Shown here: positions 43,270-52,330 of the stretch, in pieces
Numbering within the stretch: position 1 is the stretch's first letter
Layout of the letters: each line of letters begins with the position of its first letter
Source: Neolewinella aquimaris
GTDB lineage: Bacteria > Bacteroidota > Bacteroidia > Chitinophagales > Saprospiraceae
Direction of reading: 5' to 3'
NCBI RefSeq assembly: GCF_014197245.1
Contig: NZ_JACIFF010000001.1
Span: forward strand, 744,001 to 808,000
DNA: 64,000 nucleotides
Position numbers and translations under genes: made by a program
Notes under the pieces: model-generated
Databases searched by the model: none
Told to the model about the DNA's origin: nothing
What the model saw: only the letters and a program-made list of their open reading frames with translations

Positions 43270-44427
43270 ATGAAGGACCTTACGATTACCAAAGTGGAAC
43301 TGTTTCGGGTTCCCCCCCGCTGGTTATTCCTCAAACTCACTACCGCCTGCGGCATCGTAGGCTGGGGCGAACCGGTGGTCGAAGGCCGGGCCGCTACCGT
43401 GGAAGCCTGCATCCGGGAAATCGAAGTTCACCTTATCGGCCACCCGGCGAATAAGATCGAAGACTTCTGGCAGATGATCTACCGCGGCGGATTCTACCGC
43501 GGCGGACCGGTGCTCATGAGCGCCCTCTCCGGCATCGATCAAGCGATGTGGGACATTAAGGGAAAGGCACTTGAGGTTCCCGTGTACGAGTTGCTGGGCG
43601 GTGCGGTACGTGACCGGGTGCGCATCTACGGTTGGATCAACGAGGAGACCCCGGAGCAACTCGCCGCCGCCGCCCGCCGCAGGATTTTGGACGGCTTTAC
43701 GGCCCTCAAAATGAACGCCTGCGAACGCATGGAGTGGATCGACAGTCCCGCCAAGGTGGAAGAGGCTGCCGCCAAAATGGCCGCCGTTCGGGAAGCCGTC
43801 GGCAACGAGGTGCTGATTGGACTCGACCTGCACGGGCGCGTACACAAGGGACAGGCCAAGGCGATCATCCGGGCCCTCGAGCCCTACTCGCCCTACTTCT
43901 TCGAAGAGCTGGTGCTGGCCGAGAACAACGACGCCCTCAAGTCACTGCGCGATTTCACTCACGTACCCATCGCAACCGGAGAGCGGATGTACTCTCGCTG
44001 GGACTTCAAGCGGGTGCTCGAGCAGCAGGCGGTCGATATCGTACAACCCGATCTCAGTCACGCCGGCGGCATCACAGAGGTCAAAAAGATCGCCACCATG
44101 GCCGAAGCTTATGACGTAGCCATCGCACCCCACTGTCCGCTCGGACCGATCAGTCTGGCCGCTGCCCTCCAGATCGACTTCAACTGCATCAATGCCCTCA
44201 TCCAGGAAACAAGTCTGGGCATCCACTACAACGTCGGCACCGATCTGGTCGATTACCTCGTTGACCCCGACGGATTCGGGCTGCGCGACGGCCACGTCCC
44301 GTTGATGACCAAACCCGGGCTCGGCATCGAGATCAACGAGGACAAAGTGCGGGAAGCCGCCGAAGTGGGCCACGATTGGAAAAATCCCATCTGGCGCAAT
44401 CCGGACGGATCGGTAACCGAGTGGTAG
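43270..44427 (+). CDS. dgoD: D-galactonate dehydratase (enolase superfamily)
   Basis: 385 residues, closely following the E. coli DgoD sequence as I remember it over its full length. Visible are LPPRW-like PPRWLFLKL, VGWGEPVVEGRA, FYRGGPVLMSALSGIDQAMWDIKGK, the first metal ligand in GLDLHGRV, EELVLAENND, ATGERMYSRWDFKRVLE, QPDLSHAGGITE, IAPHCPLGP, and the C-terminal GLGIEI..WRNPDGSVTEW. The reaction dehydrates D-galactonate to 2-dehydro-3-deoxy-D-galactonate. The next gene, a transporter, starts one base after the stop codon, indicating an operon. Confidence 0.96.
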   Translation: MKDLTITKVELFRVPPRWLFLKLTTACGIVGWGEPVVEGRAATVEACIREIEVHLIGHPANKIEDFWQMIYRGGFYRGGPVLMSALSGIDQAMWDIKGKALEVPVYELLGGAVRDRVRIYGWINEETPEQLAAAARRRILDGFTALKMNACERMEWIDSPAKVEEAAAKMAAVREAVGNEVLIGLDLHGRVHKGQAKAIIRALEPYSPYFFEELVLAENNDALKSLRDFTHVPIATGERMYSRWDFKRVLEQQAVDIVQPDLSHAGGITEVKKIATMAEAYDVAIAPHCPLGPISLAAALQIDFNCINALIQETSLGIHYNVGTDLVDYLVDPDGFGLRDGHVPLMTKPGLGIEINEDKVREAAEVGHDWKNPIWRNPDGSVTEW

Positions 44428-44428
44428 C

Positions 44429-45739
44429 ATGATCCCTTCGACTATACCAACCAAGAAACGCTACAACATCCTGGCGCTCATTTTCGTGACCGTAGTGATC
44501 AACTACATGGATCGAAGCAACATCTCCGTGGCCGCCGCCGCCATTAGCGAGGAATTGGAGCTCACGAAAGTGCAACTGGGACTGATCTTTTCCGCCTTCG
44601 GGCTTACCTACTCGCTACTTCAAATTCCGGGTGGCATTCTGGCCGACTACGCCCGACCGCGGATCCTGTACCCAATCTTGCTGGTCCTATGGTCGCTGGC
44701 GACACTGCTGCAGGGACTGGTCAGTTCACTCGCGGCCCTGATCGGACTGCGGGCCTCCATCGGCGTTTTTGAAGCCCCCTCCTACCCCACCAACAATAAG
44801 ATCGTGACCAGCTGGTTTCCGGAGCGGGAGCGGGCCTCTGCCATCGCGGTATATACTTCAGGGCAGTTCATCGGACTGGCCTTCCTGACACCGGTGCTAG
44901 TGACCATCCAGGCCTACTTCGGCTGGCGGGGACTGTTCATCATTTCCGGATTGGTGGGCATCGTGTGGGCCGCGATCTGGTGGTTTGCCTACCGGGATCC
45001 GCGGGAACACGAAAGTGTTAGTCAAGAAGAACTGGACCTCATTGAAAGTGGTGGCGGCATTTTGGGCGAACGGACCGATGCGAAGGATGAGGGGAAAAAA
45101 TCATTCAAGCCTTCGGAGCTCCGGGAAGTATTCGTTCACCGCAAACTGTGGGGAATTTATCTCGGTCAGTTCTGTCTAGGCTCGCTGTTCATCTTCTTCC
45201 TGACGTGGTTTCCGACCTACCTGGTAGAGTTCCGGGGGCTGGACTTCATCAAATCCGGTTTCCTGGCGTCCATCCCCTTCCTGGCGGCCTTCTTCGGGGT
45301 GTTGCTGGCGGGGTTCATGTCTGATTTCCTCGTCCGGCGGGGGGTGAGCAAGGAAGCCTCCCGCAAGGGGCCGATCCTCATTGGCATGCTCTTGTCCACC
45401 TCGGTCATCGGAGCGAACTATACGGACAGTACGGCCTGGATTATTTTCTTCCTGGCGCTGGCCTTCTTTGGCAACGGGCTGGCTTCCATTTCGTGGGTGT
45501 TCGTCTCGCTCCTCGCGCCCCGCCGCCTGATCGGTCTGGCCGGCGGCGTATTCAACTTCATCGGCGGACTGGCCGCCGTGGTCACCCCCACCGTGATCGG
45601 CTACCTGGTGCAGGATGGCGACTTCGCCCCCGCCCTCTTGTTTGTGGGTGGGATGGCTTTTCTTGGATTCTGTAGCTACCTGTTCCTGGTCGGAAAGATC
45701 GTTCGCGTCGGGGAAGACGAAAATTCATTGCTCCTATAA
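44429..45739 (+). CDS. dgoT: MFS sugar-acid transporter (DgoT-like, anion:cation symporter family)
   Basis: A 436-residue inner-membrane protein with about 12 hydrophobic segments. INYMDRSNISVAAAAI in the first helix and loop, QIPGGILADYARPRILYP after helix 2, and EAPSYPTNNKIVTSWFPERERASAIA in the middle of the N-terminal half are hallmarks of the ACS family that imports hexonates and hexarates by proton symport. A cytoplasmic linker rich in charged residues (about 190-225) separates the two six-helix halves. Placement one base behind dgoD makes D-galactonate the likely substrate, but related sugar acids are possible. Confidence 0.9.
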   Translation: MIPSTIPTKKRYNILALIFVTVVINYMDRSNISVAAAAISEELELTKVQLGLIFSAFGLTYSLLQIPGGILADYARPRILYPILLVLWSLATLLQGLVSSLAALIGLRASIGVFEAPSYPTNNKIVTSWFPERERASAIAVYTSGQFIGLAFLTPVLVTIQAYFGWRGLFIISGLVGIVWAAIWWFAYRDPREHESVSQEELDLIESGGGILGERTDAKDEGKKSFKPSELREVFVHRKLWGIYLGQFCLGSLFIFFLTWFPTYLVEFRGLDFIKSGFLASIPFLAAFFGVLLAGFMSDFLVRRGVSKEASRKGPILIGMLLSTSVIGANYTDSTAWIIFFLALAFFGNGLASISWVFVSLLAPRRLIGLAGGVFNFIGGLAAVVTPTVIGYLVQDGDFAPALLFVGGMAFLGFCSYLFLVGKIVRVGEDENSLLL

Positions 45740-45745
45740 TTACGT

Positions 45746-45772
45746 AGCTCCTGCGCTACGCCGCCCAAATAA
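45746..45772. repeat. Dispersed GC-rich repeat between transporter and GH117-like gene
   Basis: GCTCCTGCGCTACGCCGCCC occupies most of the 44-base gap. If transcription continues from dgoD into the glycosidase gene, this copy is part of the operon message. Confidence 0.6.
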
Positions 45773-45783
45773 TTTGTTGCCCT

Positions 45784-47064
45784 ATGTTGCGAAACGCACT
45801 ACTCCCCCTCCTCCTTATTCTGCTATTTGGCTGCACAGACCGGGAAACCTCCGAACCCAACTCCAACGCGGATCGGGTTACCGGCGGCTTTCCCTTCGTC
45901 CTTCCGGACACCCTGCCCGATCGCCCGCTGAGTGCTGCGCTTAAACGGAACTACACGGCCTACCCGGCTCCGCGCCCCGAGGAAAACGAGCTGTACTCCC
46001 AGTTCAAGTACACCGAGCTTAAAGGCTTCGATTACAACGGAGGCGACGGGACGATCTCGCGCCGCGACCCCTCGAAGGTGATCTTCGCGAACGGGAAGTA
46101 CTACGTCTGGTATACCCACCGGCACACGCCTACCCCACCCCAGGGTGCGGAGAAGTCGACCGAAACGATCCCCTCCAGCGACTGGGACCTGGCCGATATC
46201 TGGTACGCCACGAGCGAGGACGGGTTCACCTGGACCGAACAGGGGGTAGCCGTACCCCGACCACCGAAGCCGCAGGTAGGCTGGCGATCCGTGACTACGA
46301 CCGACATCCTTGAATGGGCAGGCAAGTATTACCTGTACTATCAGGGCTTTATGGAAGCGAGCGGCAAGCGGGGCGACGACTGTCCGGTAGCCGTCTCCTA
46401 TGCGGATTCCCCCGACGGTCCCTGGACGGCCCACGGCGAAGTGGTGATCCCGAACGGGGCCGCGGGCGAGTGGGACCAGTACTCCATTCACGATCCCTAC
46501 CCGCTGGTGCACGACGGTAAGATTTACATCTACTACAAATCCGACTTCGGCGGCGAGGGCAAGAAGCTGGTACGTATGCACGGACTGGCCACCGCCGATG
46601 ATCCCCTGGGGCCGTTCACCAAACACCCACTGAACCCGGTACTGAACTCCGGGCACGAAACCACCCTGTTCCCGTGGAAAGAGGGCATCGCTGCGCTGGT
46701 CATCAAGGACGGCAACGAGCACTTCACGGTGCAGTACGCGGAAGACGGCGTCAACTTCGAGATCGCCGCCATTACGGACCTCATGCCGACGGCGGCGGGG
46801 CCCTTCATCCCCGATGCCTTTACGGATACCAAGGACGGACGCGGCATCACCTGGGGCATCGCCCACCTCACGAACGCGACCACCTGGGCGCACAACCACG
46901 CGGTGCTGCTGCGCTTCGATTGCGACCTTAGCCAGGACGTGCACGACCCCGACATGAAGAACCACAATTACTACTACAAGCCGGACTTCTACTACCAGCA
47001 CGGGCTAACCGTCAAAGAACGGGAGCGCATCGAGGAGGCGAACGCCGCCTTGCGTGGCCGGTAA
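45784..47064 (+). CDS. GH117-like five-bladed beta-propeller glycoside hydrolase, lipoprotein
   Basis: 426 residues with a lipoprotein signal (MLRNALLPLLLILLFGC). The catalytic blade starts ISRRDPSKVIF (Asp95), with YYVWYTHR next. Then come TTTDILEWAGKYYLYYQGF, the second acidic site SIHDPYPLVHDGK (Asp237), and SGHETTLFPW (His291, Glu292), which match the conserved positions of GH117 as I recall them. GH117 enzymes release 3,6-anhydro-L-galactose or related residues from the non-reducing ends of red-algal galactan oligosaccharides; some members act on other galactosides. The location 44 bases after the galactonate transporter supports a galactan substrate. A GH43/GH32-type propeller is the alternative. 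Confidence 0.78.
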   Translation: MLRNALLPLLLILLFGCTDRETSEPNSNADRVTGGFPFVLPDTLPDRPLSAALKRNYTAYPAPRPEENELYSQFKYTELKGFDYNGGDGTISRRDPSKVIFANGKYYVWYTHRHTPTPPQGAEKSTETIPSSDWDLADIWYATSEDGFTWTEQGVAVPRPPKPQVGWRSVTTTDILEWAGKYYLYYQGFMEASGKRGDDCPVAVSYADSPDGPWTAHGEVVIPNGAAGEWDQYSIHDPYPLVHDGKIYIYYKSDFGGEGKKLVRMHGLATADDPLGPFTKHPLNPVLNSGHETTLFPWKEGIAALVIKDGNEHFTVQYAEDGVNFEIAAITDLMPTAAGPFIPDAFTDTKDGRGITWGIAHLTNATTWAHNHAVLLRFDCDLSQDVHDPDMKNHNYYYKPDFYYQHGLTVKERERIEEANAALRGR

Positions 47065-47122
47065 CTATTTCGGATTGAAAGGAGGGGCCGCTAAGTAGGT
47101 ACATACCTTTACCTTAGTCTCA

Positions 47123-48745
47123 ATGAACTACACTACCGATCTCAACGTCAAATTGTACTTGCTTACCCTGCTGACCGGTCTGCTGCTGTGTGGCTGTCCG
47201 TCCTGCAACAATAACACGGCCGGGGGAGCGACCAACGAAAGTGAGCGGCGCCCGCCCAACATCCTCTTTGCCATTGCCGACGATGCCTCCTGGAAGCACT
47301 TCGGTGCCTACGGTTGCGACTGGGTGGAGACGCCCGCCTTCGACCGGGTGGCAGCCGCGGGCCTCCTGTTTGCCAATGCCTACACGCCAAACGCCAAGTG
47401 TGCCCCCTCCCGCTCCTGTATTCTCACCGGCCGCAACCCCTGGCAGCTGGAAGAGGCCGCCAACCATTCCCCCCATTTTCCCGCCAAGTTTACCACCTAC
47501 GTCGAAGCGCTCGGCGCGCACGGCTACTGGACGGGCGCCACGGGCAAGGGGTGGGCGCCGGGCAATCCGGGGATGCGCGACGGCAAGGCGCGAGAGCTGG
47601 CCGGACCGAAGTTCGACGCGTTCACCACAAGACCACCGGCCAGGTTCATGTCCAACAACGATTACGCCCAAAACTTCGCCACCTTTCTCGAAGCGCGTCC
47701 GGCGGGACAGCCTTTCTGCTTCTGGTACGGCAGCACCGAGCCCCACCGGGCCTACGAGTTCGGTGCCGGAGTGGCTCACGGTAAGGAACTCTCCGATATC
47801 GACGAAGTACCCCCTTTCTGGCCCGACGTGGATAGCGTACGGACCGACATGCTGGATTATGCCTTCGAGATCGAGTACTTCGACCACCACCTGCAGCGCA
47901 TGCTCGCACTGCTGGAGGAAGCCGGCGAATTGGACAACACGATCGTAGTGGTCACCGCCGACAACGGCATGCCCTTTCCGCGCATCAAGGGGCAGGTCTA
48001 CGAATACTCCAACCACCTCCCGCTGGCCGTTATGTGGCCCGACGGCATCCAAAACCCCGGCCGGACCGTAACTGAATTCGTCAACTTCATCGACTTCGCC
48101 CCCACCTTCCTGGCAGCTGCAGATCTAACGGTAAAAGCATCTGGCATGCAGGATATTACGGGAAACAGTTTGCTGGATATTTTTACCGGGGAAGGGGGGA
48201 AGGACATCGCAAGTAACCGCGACCATGTACTGGTAGGAAAGGAACGTCACGATGTCGGCCGGCCCAACGACGCGGGCTACCCGGTCCGGGGACTTATTCA
48301 GGATGGCTTTCTCTACCTGCACAACTTTAAACCCGACCGCTGGCCCGTCGGTAACCCCATCACCGGTTACCTCAATACGGACGGCAGTCCCACAAAATCG
48401 TATCTCCTCAACACCCACCGCTACGGCAACGAGCGAGAGTGGTGGGCACTGAACTTCGGTAAGCGGGTCGAGGAAGAACTATACGACATCCGGGCCGATC
48501 CGTACTGCATGACAAATCTGGCCAACGACGCCCGCTACACCGAACGCAAACAATCCATGTCTGCCTCCATGACCGTAGAGCTTATGGCACAGAACGATCC
48601 ACGCATCCTCGGCAACGGCGACGTATTTGACCAGTACCCCTACTCCGGCGCGGTGCAGGACCTGTACAACCGCTTCATCGCCGGCGAACGAGTGCCCACC
48701 GGTTGGGTGAACGACAGCGACTACGAGGCTGCGGATCCGGAGTAA
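47123..48745 (+). CDS. Sulfatase (type I, Cys-type), lipoprotein, N-sulfatase-like subgroup
   Basis: 540 residues. A lipobox, LLLCGC, ends the signal at about Cys25. The metal site is ADD (Asp53/Asp54). The formylglycine motif is C93-A-P-S-R, followed by [18 protein letters not shown], a sequence I associate with the group annotated as heparan N-sulfatase-like. Later motifs are [29 protein letters not shown] and a C-terminal [14 protein letters not shown]. It follows the GH117-like gene by 58 bases on the same strand, so both may act on the same oligosaccharide in the periplasm or at the outer membrane. The regiospecificity is not readable. Confidence 0.9.
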   Translation: MNYTTDLNVKLYLLTLLTGLLLCGCPSCNNNTAGGATNESERRPPNILFAIADDASWKHFGAYGCDWVETPAFDRVAAAGLLFANAYTPNAKCAPSRSCILTGRNPWQLEEAANHSPHFPAKFTTYVEALGAHGYWTGATGKGWAPGNPGMRDGKARELAGPKFDAFTTRPPARFMSNNDYAQNFATFLEARPAGQPFCFWYGSTEPHRAYEFGAGVAHGKELSDIDEVPPFWPDVDSVRTDMLDYAFEIEYFDHHLQRMLALLEEAGELDNTIVVVTADNGMPFPRIKGQVYEYSNHLPLAVMWPDGIQNPGRTVTEFVNFIDFAPTFLAAADLTVKASGMQDITGNSLLDIFTGEGGKDIASNRDHVLVGKERHDVGRPNDAGYPVRGLIQDGFLYLHNFKPDRWPVGNPITGYLNTDGSPTKSYLLNTHRYGNEREWWALNFGKRVEEELYDIRADPYCMTNLANDARYTERKQSMSASMTVELMAQNDPRILGNGDVFDQYPYSGAVQDLYNRFIAGERVPTGWVNDSDYEAADPE

Positions 48746-48754
48746 GCGGCCGCC

Positions 48755-50314
48755 CTAATGCACTTGCCCCGGCAGCTGCTCCGGCCCCAGCCCGTTGGTG
48801 AGGTCGCCGCCGCACTTGTCCAGGAGGATGGCTTTTAATTCGGAAACCCGTTGCTCCTGCGTCCCCGCCAAATCGTGTTGTTCGGAGTAGTCGTCCGGCA
48901 GGCAGTACAGCTGATACAGGTCGTGGGCGCGCACGTAGCGGAGCTTCCAGCCCTCGTGGGTGACGATGGCCGGGCCCATCATGGAAGAGGTGACGGTGTA
49001 AGTGCGCGGGACGGACTCCCGGCCGAAGAGGGTACCCGCGTAGGAAACCCCATCCTTATTTTCCACGGGTGGCTGCCCGATGATCTCCGCCAGGGTATTG
49101 AGGAAGTCGTAGTTGCTGACCATTTGCTCGCTCACTGAATGTGGTGCGATGTGACCCTTCCAGTACCAAAACAGAGGCACCCGCGTGCCGCCCTCCCAGT
49201 TGGAGCGCTTGTGGCCCGACATGCCGTCGTTGCCGTCAAAAACGTCCCCGATGGCGGCCGTGGTGAAACGCGTCTTCACCTGGTCGAATCGGTTGCCGGC
49301 CAGGTCGGTTTTGCCCTTCGAGGTGCGCCCCTCGGCGGCGTAGTAGATCTCGTGGCCGTTGTCGGAGGTGAAGACGATAATGGTATTATCGAGTTCGTTC
49401 ATCTCCTCCAGTTTTTGGTGGATGCGGCCGACGTCGTCGTCGAGCATTTTCACCATACTGGCGTACTCTTTTTCCAGCTCAGTCAGTTCGGGGTGGTCGC
49501 GAAAGTCGGGATGTACCTCGGGCACCATGATTGGGCCGTGGGGCAGCTGGGTAGGAAAGAAAACGAAGAAGGGCTTGCCGGTTTTCCGCGGGTGGTGATC
49601 ATCGAGAAAGCCCAGCATCTTGTCCACGATCAGGTGCTCGGAGTAGACGGCCTTGCCCGTCATATCCCAGCGGTCGCGGTAGGCTTCGGGGGAGTTGCTC
49701 TCCTTCGTTTTTGCGCAGTCCACATGGGTGTTGCCGGGGATTTCGACTTTCTCGCCGTTCTCGAAGAGGAAGGGCGGGTAGAAGCCGTGGCAGCGCTCGT
49801 GGTCGTAGTAGCCGAAGTGGTGGTCCCAGCCGTGGCGCTCCAGTCGGGCGGGGGTAGTTGCGAAGCCCCACTCCAGCTTGCCGAACTGGGCGGTAACGTA
49901 GCCCGCTTGCTGGGCGACCTGACCGAGAAACACCTCGTCGGCAGGGGCCGGGGCAACGGTGGCTTCCACCCGCTCCACGATCTGGTCCAGCGAGAGCTTA
50001 CGGTCTAGTTCCTTGAAGATGCCAGCTTTCGTGACCCGTTGCCAGGGCAGGTTGCGGACGTCGTGGCGGCCGGTGAGCAGACTCATGCGGGCGGGTGCGC
50101 AATAGGTAGCCCCGTACGCCCGCTCGAAGCGCATGCCTGCCCGGGCCAGCCGGTCGATGTGGGGGGTGCTGATGATTCGCTGTCCGTAGGTGCCCAGCAG
50201 GCCCCGGCCGAGGTCGTCGGCGTAGATGAGGATCACGTTGGGTTGTTGTGCGCGCACGAGCGACGGTGCGAGAACGAGGATCGCGGCGAGGAGGTATAGG
50301 GTCCGTTTATACAT
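48755..50314 (-). CDS. Sulfatase (type I, Cys-type), secreted
   Basis: The start at 50314 gives 519 residues with a signal ending LVRAQ. The Met 13 codons upstream is not favoured. The metal site is Asp33/Asp34 (ILIYADDLGRGLLGTYG). The active-site motif is C72-A-P-A-R, with Ala at the fourth position where Ser is usual. The following MSLLTGRHD agrees with C-x-[PA]-x-R. A CHGFYPPFLFENGEKVEIPGNTH loop and FTSDNGHEIYY are typical of sulfatases from marine carbohydrate loci. A dispersed GC-rich repeat (48851-48872) lies inside the C-terminal coding part in frame (encoding about DLAGTQEQ). It converges with the preceding sulfatase; only 9 bases separate the stops. Confidence 0.9.
   Translation of the reverse strand: MYKRTLYLLAAILVLAPSLVRAQQPNVILIYADDLGRGLLGTYGQRIISTPHIDRLARAGMRFERAYGATYCAPARMSLLTGRHDVRNLPWQRVTKAGIFKELDRKLSLDQIVERVEATVAPAPADEVFLGQVAQQAGYVTAQFGKLEWGFATTPARLERHGWDHHFGYYDHERCHGFYPPFLFENGEKVEIPGNTHVDCAKTKESNSPEAYRDRWDMTGKAVYSEHLIVDKMLGFLDDHHPRKTGKPFFVFFPTQLPHGPIMVPEVHPDFRDHPELTELEKEYASMVKMLDDDVGRIHQKLEEMNELDNTIIVFTSDNGHEIYYAAEGRTSKGKTDLAGNRFDQVKTRFTTAAIGDVFDGNDGMSGHKRSNWEGGTRVPLFWYWKGHIAPHSVSEQMVSNYDFLNTLAEIIGQPPVENKDGVSYAGTLFGRESVPRTYTVTSSMMGPAIVTHEGWKLRYVRAHDLYQLYCLPDDYSEQHDLAGTQEQRVSELKAILLDKCGGDLTNGLGPEQLPGQVH
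48851..48872. repeat. Dispersed GC-rich repeat inside a sulfatase coding sequence
   Basis: TTGCTCCTGCGTCCCCGCCA is read in frame on the minus strand within the last 40 codons of the sulfatase. The reading frame stays open through it. Confidence 0.55.
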
Positions 50315-50466
50315 GGTCAGCGGGTTGTAGCGGGGGATTCCCAAGCTACCCAAATGGTGTGGCGGCTAAAGCGCATTCCGTGTCATTGGGGCGAAGATGA
50401 ATCGCTCGACACCCCTTTTTGATACGGAGACCCGCCTGCCTACGTCACCGAATCCGCCGTTCCATC

Positions 50467-52011
50467 CTAGTTGTCCGAAAACACGTAAAACCCAACCCCG
50501 TAGGCCGGCAATTCCACCGCACCGGCCGCTGCGGGCTTCCCGGTTATTTCCGGCAACTGATCGTTCGCCGTAAGCGTCAGTTCTTCCCCGTTGAGGTAAA
50601 CGGTCTTGCTCCGGAGGTCGTCGGAAGTGAGGACGAAGGCGCGTGACGCGGCGGGCAGGTCGACGGTGATCGGAGCGTCAGTCGGATTGATCAGCAGCAG
50701 GGTTTTGCCGTCGGGGTTGTCCCGGTGGCTGTGCAGGTAAACTCCCAGGCGGCCGCCGTCTACACCGGGATCGTACACTCGCGTGCCCATCAGCTGACGC
50801 CACAGCAGGGCCGCCCAGTAGTTGGGGCGGGGCGTGTGGGTCGCCTGGTCGAGGATTCCGTACTCACTGGCCGTGAGGGTATTGTGCATGATGATCTTGA
50901 CGTCCTCCCGGGCCAGCAGTCCCATCTGGGAGAGGTAGCGGAAGACGTCGATGTATTCGGCCGCCCAGGGATTGCCGCCACAGGCCGCCTCGGCGGTCTC
51001 GGTGAGCCAGATGGGCGTTTCGGGCAGGTGGCGATCGTGCTCCTTCTTGTAGAATGCGTAGGTGCCCAGGGTTTTATGGAGCCAGTTATCGGTCAGGGCA
51101 CTGTCGACCGGCGAGTGCATGGGGGGTGCCTGGGCGCACCGCAGCGACACGCCGCCATAGTGGTGGTAAGCGAAAATGTCGAAATCGGGTTTGGGCGAAG
51201 CCGACAGCAGGGCGTCGGTCGACAGCGGCATATTCATTCCGGCGGGCATCAGGCCGCCCTCTCCTACTGCATCCGGACCGGCAATCGGTACATCGGGTAG
51301 CGCTTCGTGGATGAAGTCGGTAAAGACGGCTACGTCCTGGGCAAAATCCTGGGCGGTGTACCCCTTCGGGGCACCGGCGTATTCCGGCATATTGGGCTCG
51401 TTGAAAAACTGTACGGCCTCGATCGTTCCGCCGGCTTGTTTGGTGAAGTCGAGGAGTAGTCGCGCCTGTTCGGGCGTCCAGCGTCCGTCTTCATCCCGTG
51501 TGCCGGGACTAATTGCGAAGGAAGTCATGAGATCGGCCCCGGTAGCTTCCGCAAAGTCGAGCACCCCACGCCATTCCTCGCGCGTCAGCACGTTCTTGAA
51601 GCCTTCGGGTGCTTTCTCTAGTTTTGCGGAATCGTTGTCCTGAAAGTACACGTAGTTGGCCCACGAACCGCTCACGCGCATAAAGGCCGGGGAGAGGGCC
51701 TCGGCCAGCGTGCGCAGGCGTAGGTTGCTCAGGTCGACGGGTGACCGGTAGCGGTAGCGGTTCTTGTTCTCCCCTACCTCCCCCGCCGCCGTGATATCGG
51801 ACGTTTGCGTGGTATCCATCTGGTCGTAGGGGATCCAGAAATCGCCCCCTACGACCTCGGCCATTTCCACGTTGTAGGAGGAAAAGCGCTCGTCGATCTC
51901 GGCCACCTGCTCGCGGTCGTCGATGGTGATGGTTACGGGAGTTTGGCTCCAGAGCGGTCCCGCTAGGCTCAGGAGGGCTAGAAAAAGTATTGTGCGTAGG
52001 TGTATTCGCAT
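50467..52011 (-). CDS. GH79-like glycoside hydrolase (clan GH-A), secreted
   Basis: 514 residues with a Sec signal ending LAGPLWSQ. It is a TIM-barrel glycosidase followed by a C-terminal beta-sandwich. The acid/base Glu lies in VQFFNEPNMPEY (the N-E-P of clan GH-A). The candidate nucleophile is the Glu of IWLTETAEAACGG. LRTLAEALSPAFMRVSGSWANYVYF near the N-terminus is what I expect of the heparanase/beta-glucuronidase family GH79. Likely action is removal of uronic acid or a related residue from an oligosaccharide, in the periplasm or outside. It runs in the same direction as, and 153 bases ahead of, the neighbouring sulfatase, and probably serves the same substrate. Confidence 0.82.
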   Translation of the reverse strand: MRIHLRTILFLALLSLAGPLWSQTPVTITIDDREQVAEIDERFSSYNVEMAEVVGGDFWIPYDQMDTTQTSDITAAGEVGENKNRYRYRSPVDLSNLRLRTLAEALSPAFMRVSGSWANYVYFQDNDSAKLEKAPEGFKNVLTREEWRGVLDFAEATGADLMTSFAISPGTRDEDGRWTPEQARLLLDFTKQAGGTIEAVQFFNEPNMPEYAGAPKGYTAQDFAQDVAVFTDFIHEALPDVPIAGPDAVGEGGLMPAGMNMPLSTDALLSASPKPDFDIFAYHHYGGVSLRCAQAPPMHSPVDSALTDNWLHKTLGTYAFYKKEHDRHLPETPIWLTETAEAACGGNPWAAEYIDVFRYLSQMGLLAREDVKIIMHNTLTASEYGILDQATHTPRPNYWAALLWRQLMGTRVYDPGVDGGRLGVYLHSHRDNPDGKTLLLINPTDAPITVDLPAASRAFVLTSDDLRSKTVYLNGEELTLTANDQLPEITGKPAAAGAVELPAYGVGFYVFSDN

Positions 52012-52180
52012 GGTGTTGTTGTAGTGTCCGGTTTATCTGTCCACTATAATACTTCATATTTCCCACGCGTGGCTGTATCACGTGATTGCCCCCGCCCCCC
52101 TACGAAGCGCGGGGGGCAAAATTGTGGCCACTTCCCTGTCGCGAATGCTACCTACCTTACCCTATCCAAACCATTACCCA

Positions 52181-52321
52181 ATGTCTGACAAGGATAAGAA
52201 AAAGCCAACGCCCGCCCGCCCCGCTCCCGTAAACAAGCCCAAGCCGCGCAATACCCCTCCCGGCAGACCCAACTCTCCGCCACCCGCCAGACCACAGCGA
52301 CCGGCCGGACCGAAGCGGTAA
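52181..52321 (+). CDS. Small basic proline-rich protein, hypothetical
   Basis: 46 codons from ATGTCTGACAAG, between the divergent GH79 gene and the convergent TonB receptor gene (9 bases from its stop). The product is almost entirely Lys, Arg, Pro, Ala, Asn and Gly (KDKKKPTPARPAPVNKPKP and more), so it should be disordered and positively charged. It has no signal peptide. The low complexity means it could be a chance frame in GC-rich DNA, but its clear ATG, lack of overlap and compact fit favour a gene. Confidence 0.45.
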   Translation: MSDKDKKKPTPARPAPVNKPKPRNTPPGRPNSPPPARPQRPAGPKR

Positions 52322-52330
52322 ACAAACCGA

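Noticed and set aside
45823-47001. 392-codon open frame antisense to the GH117-like gene
   Set aside because: It is a GC-rich shadow frame: Val/Gly/Arg-rich, with no motif or signal peptide, fully covered by a well-supported gene.
49139-50008. 289-codon plus-strand frame antisense to a sulfatase
   Set aside because: Composition dominated by Val and Gly, no recognisable domain, and the sulfatase on the other strand carries all expected motifs.
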